A DNA stretch of 6,016 nucleotides, from contig JAFADT010000730.1 in assembly GCA_023424585.1 (NCBI GenBank), positions 1 to 6,016 of the forward strand, written 5' to 3'. Below are positions 5,296 through 6,016 of this stretch, one piece after another. Both the position numbers and the translations under genes were made by a program. Source of the DNA: Pseudomonadota bacterium. Its GTDB lineage: Bacteria > Myxococcota > Myxococcia > Myxococcales > Myxococcaceae. Position 1 is the stretch's first letter, and each line of letters opens with the position of its first letter. The notes under the pieces were generated by a model, which saw only the letters and a program-made list of their open reading frames with translations, made no database searches and was not told where the DNA came from.

Positions 5296-5787
5296 TTGTC
5301 CACACTCCGTATGTCCTCCCTTGTAGTTGCAACCGGAGCCCTTTTGCTCTCCGCATCCGCCCGAGCCAGTGGCCAGTGCTCGAAGGAAAGGGATGCGAAC
5401 CCCGCCACCACTACCCCGATGCCGGGCGCCTTCGTGCCCCAGTGTACCAAGGAGGGCAATTACGTGTTGGTGCAGCACCACGGCTCCACCGGCTACAGCT
5501 GGTGTGTGAATCCCTCGACAGGCAGCAAGGTCGAGGGGACCGAGATACCTCCTGGGAAGGGCACGCCAACGTGTCCCGCCTGCCTGGAGCAACTGGCCAG
5601 CACCCTTGAGAAGTCGTCCGGTGAGCAGCCCGTCGTTGGAATGTATACACCGCAGTGCGCCGAGGACGGCACCTATAAGAAAGTGCAACACCATGCCTCA
5701 ACCGGCATGACCTGGTGCGCGAACCCCCAGACGGGAAAGAAGCTCACGCCCCCGGCACGAAGCAAAGGCCCCCTGACCTGCCCTTGA
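5296..5787 (+). CDS. Secreted protein with two degenerate thyroglobulin type-1 domains
   Basis: This 163-residue protein begins with a Sec signal peptide (R5, hydrophobic 8-20, likely cleavage after A22-R-A24); SGQC28 is not a lipobox. The mature protein is two thyroglobulin type-1-like domains. Domain 1 covers about C28-C93, with FVPQC50TKEGNY, QHHGSTGYSWC70VNP, EGTEIPPG and C93. Domain 2 covers about C96-C162, with YTPQC121AEDGTY, QHHASTGMTWC141ANP and C162. The canonical pattern PxC-x2-(D/E)GxY...QC-x-GS-x-GYCWCV is easily seen, but in both domains the third cysteine is His (61, 132) and the fourth is Ser68 or Thr139. The eight cysteines left correspond to positions 1, 2, 5 and 6 of each domain. 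In animals such domains inhibit cysteine cathepsins or bind other proteins; here a secreted inhibitor or binding role is only inferred. It appears to be a single-gene unit. Confidence 0.85.
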   Translation: MSTLRMSSLVVATGALLLSASARASGQCSKERDANPATTTPMPGAFVPQCTKEGNYVLVQHHGSTGYSWCVNPSTGSKVEGTEIPPGKGTPTCPACLEQLASTLEKSSGEQPVVGMYTPQCAEDGTYKKVQHHASTGMTWCANPQTGKKLTPPARSKGPLTCP

Positions 5788-5885
5788 GGAGGGGTTGTTA
5801 GCCGCCGTCGCCCTGCACGTCCCCCAACCGCGCCGCAGGACGTCTCCGGGCCGCCTGCTCACCCACCACGAGAGACAATGAGAGA

Positions 5886-5918
5886 TACCCGCGGGGCGCA
5901 AGGCACGCTCCGCGGGTA
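5886..5918. terminator. Strong hairpin between converging genes
   Basis: TACCCGCGGGGCG (5886-5898) and CGCTCCGCGGGTA (5906-5918) pair over 13 positions, with one G-T position, around a seven-base loop. It lies between the secreted repeat protein (stop 5787) and the tail of a minus-strand gene (stop 5950-5948). On the minus strand the stem is followed by TCTCTCATTGTCTCT, moderately U-rich in RNA, so it best fits termination of the minus-strand gene, and perhaps of both. Confidence 0.6.
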
Positions 5919-5947
5919 CACCGATTCGTCTGCGAAGCCCCGACGCG

Positions 5948-6016
5948 TCAGGAGCTCCAGGAGACGCCGTTGATGAAGCCGTTGGGCCCCACGTCGCACG
6001 ATACGAACAGCTTGCC
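5948..6016 (-). CDS. C-terminal end of an unidentified protein (runs off the right edge)
   Basis: The last 22 codons of a minus-strand gene enter from the right edge and end at TGA (5950-5948): GKLFVSCDVGPNGFINGVSW then two Ser. Almost every third codon position is G or C, the signature of true coding sequence in this genome, and a hairpin follows the stop at the expected distance. The single cysteine and Gly/Asn/Ser-rich end would suit an exported beta-rich protein, but too little is visible to name a family. Confidence 0.7.
   Translation of the reverse strand, partial: GKLFVSCDVGPNGFINGVSWSS

Noticed and set aside
5365..5379. SGQC near the N-terminus of the repeat protein as a lipobox
   Set aside because: The residues before C28 (S-G-Q) do not fit the [LVI][ASTVI][GAS]C lipobox, and C28 fills the place of the first domain cysteine; cleavage after A-R-A fits signal peptidase I.
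5088..5609. A 173-codon plus-strand open frame overlapping the secreted repeat protein
   Set aside because: It runs in another frame through the thyroglobulin-like domains, has no signal peptide or motif, and conflicts with the strong ribosome binding site and clear domains of the 5296 frame.

Overview
This is a GC-rich bacterial window that most resembles an accessory stretch of a myxobacterial (Myxococcota) chromosome. The hints are strong G/C preference at third codon positions, two lipoproteins, a long Asp/Ser/Gly-rich linker behind the lipid anchor of one of them, and a secreted protein with thyroglobulin type-1-like repeats. The species cannot be named from the sequence. Genes are short, mostly unlinked, and alternate in direction.

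Layout, left to right. Positions 1-173 (minus) hold the start of a lipoprotein cut off by the window edge. About 760 bases without a convincing intact gene follow; they contain a run of ten G and a minus-strand fragment (465-638) with coding character but an internal stop, probably a decayed gene end. Two unrecognised plus-strand genes come next: a small soluble protein (938-1237) and a protein with a two-helix membrane hairpin (1407-1835). A minus-strand gene (2015-3229) converges on them; it encodes a lipid-anchored alpha/beta hydrolase whose core resembles the cutinase / polyester-hydrolase branch.

Positions 3420-4995 form a classic divergent pair: an AraC-family regulator (minus) and a short-chain dehydrogenase/reductase (plus). 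Between them lie two copies of TTCGCCAAG exactly 10 bp apart, one overlapping the -35 hexamer of a good minus-strand promoter. The simplest reading is that the regulator binds there, controlling itself and the reductase. Hand counts on sample 60-base lines give about 57-63% GC in the reductase against 68-72% in the hydrolase gene, so this pair may have a different history.

The most unusual gene is 5296-5787 (plus). It starts at TTG behind a strong ribosome binding site and encodes a Sec-exported protein of 163 residues made of two thyroglobulin type-1-like domains. Both domains lack the same two cysteines (third and fourth of the canonical six, which pair in animal domains), so one whole disulfide has been lost twice in the same way. 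A hairpin (5886-5918) separates this gene from the tail of a converging minus-strand gene at the right edge.

No tRNA, rRNA, CRISPR array, transposase or insertion sequence was recognised.
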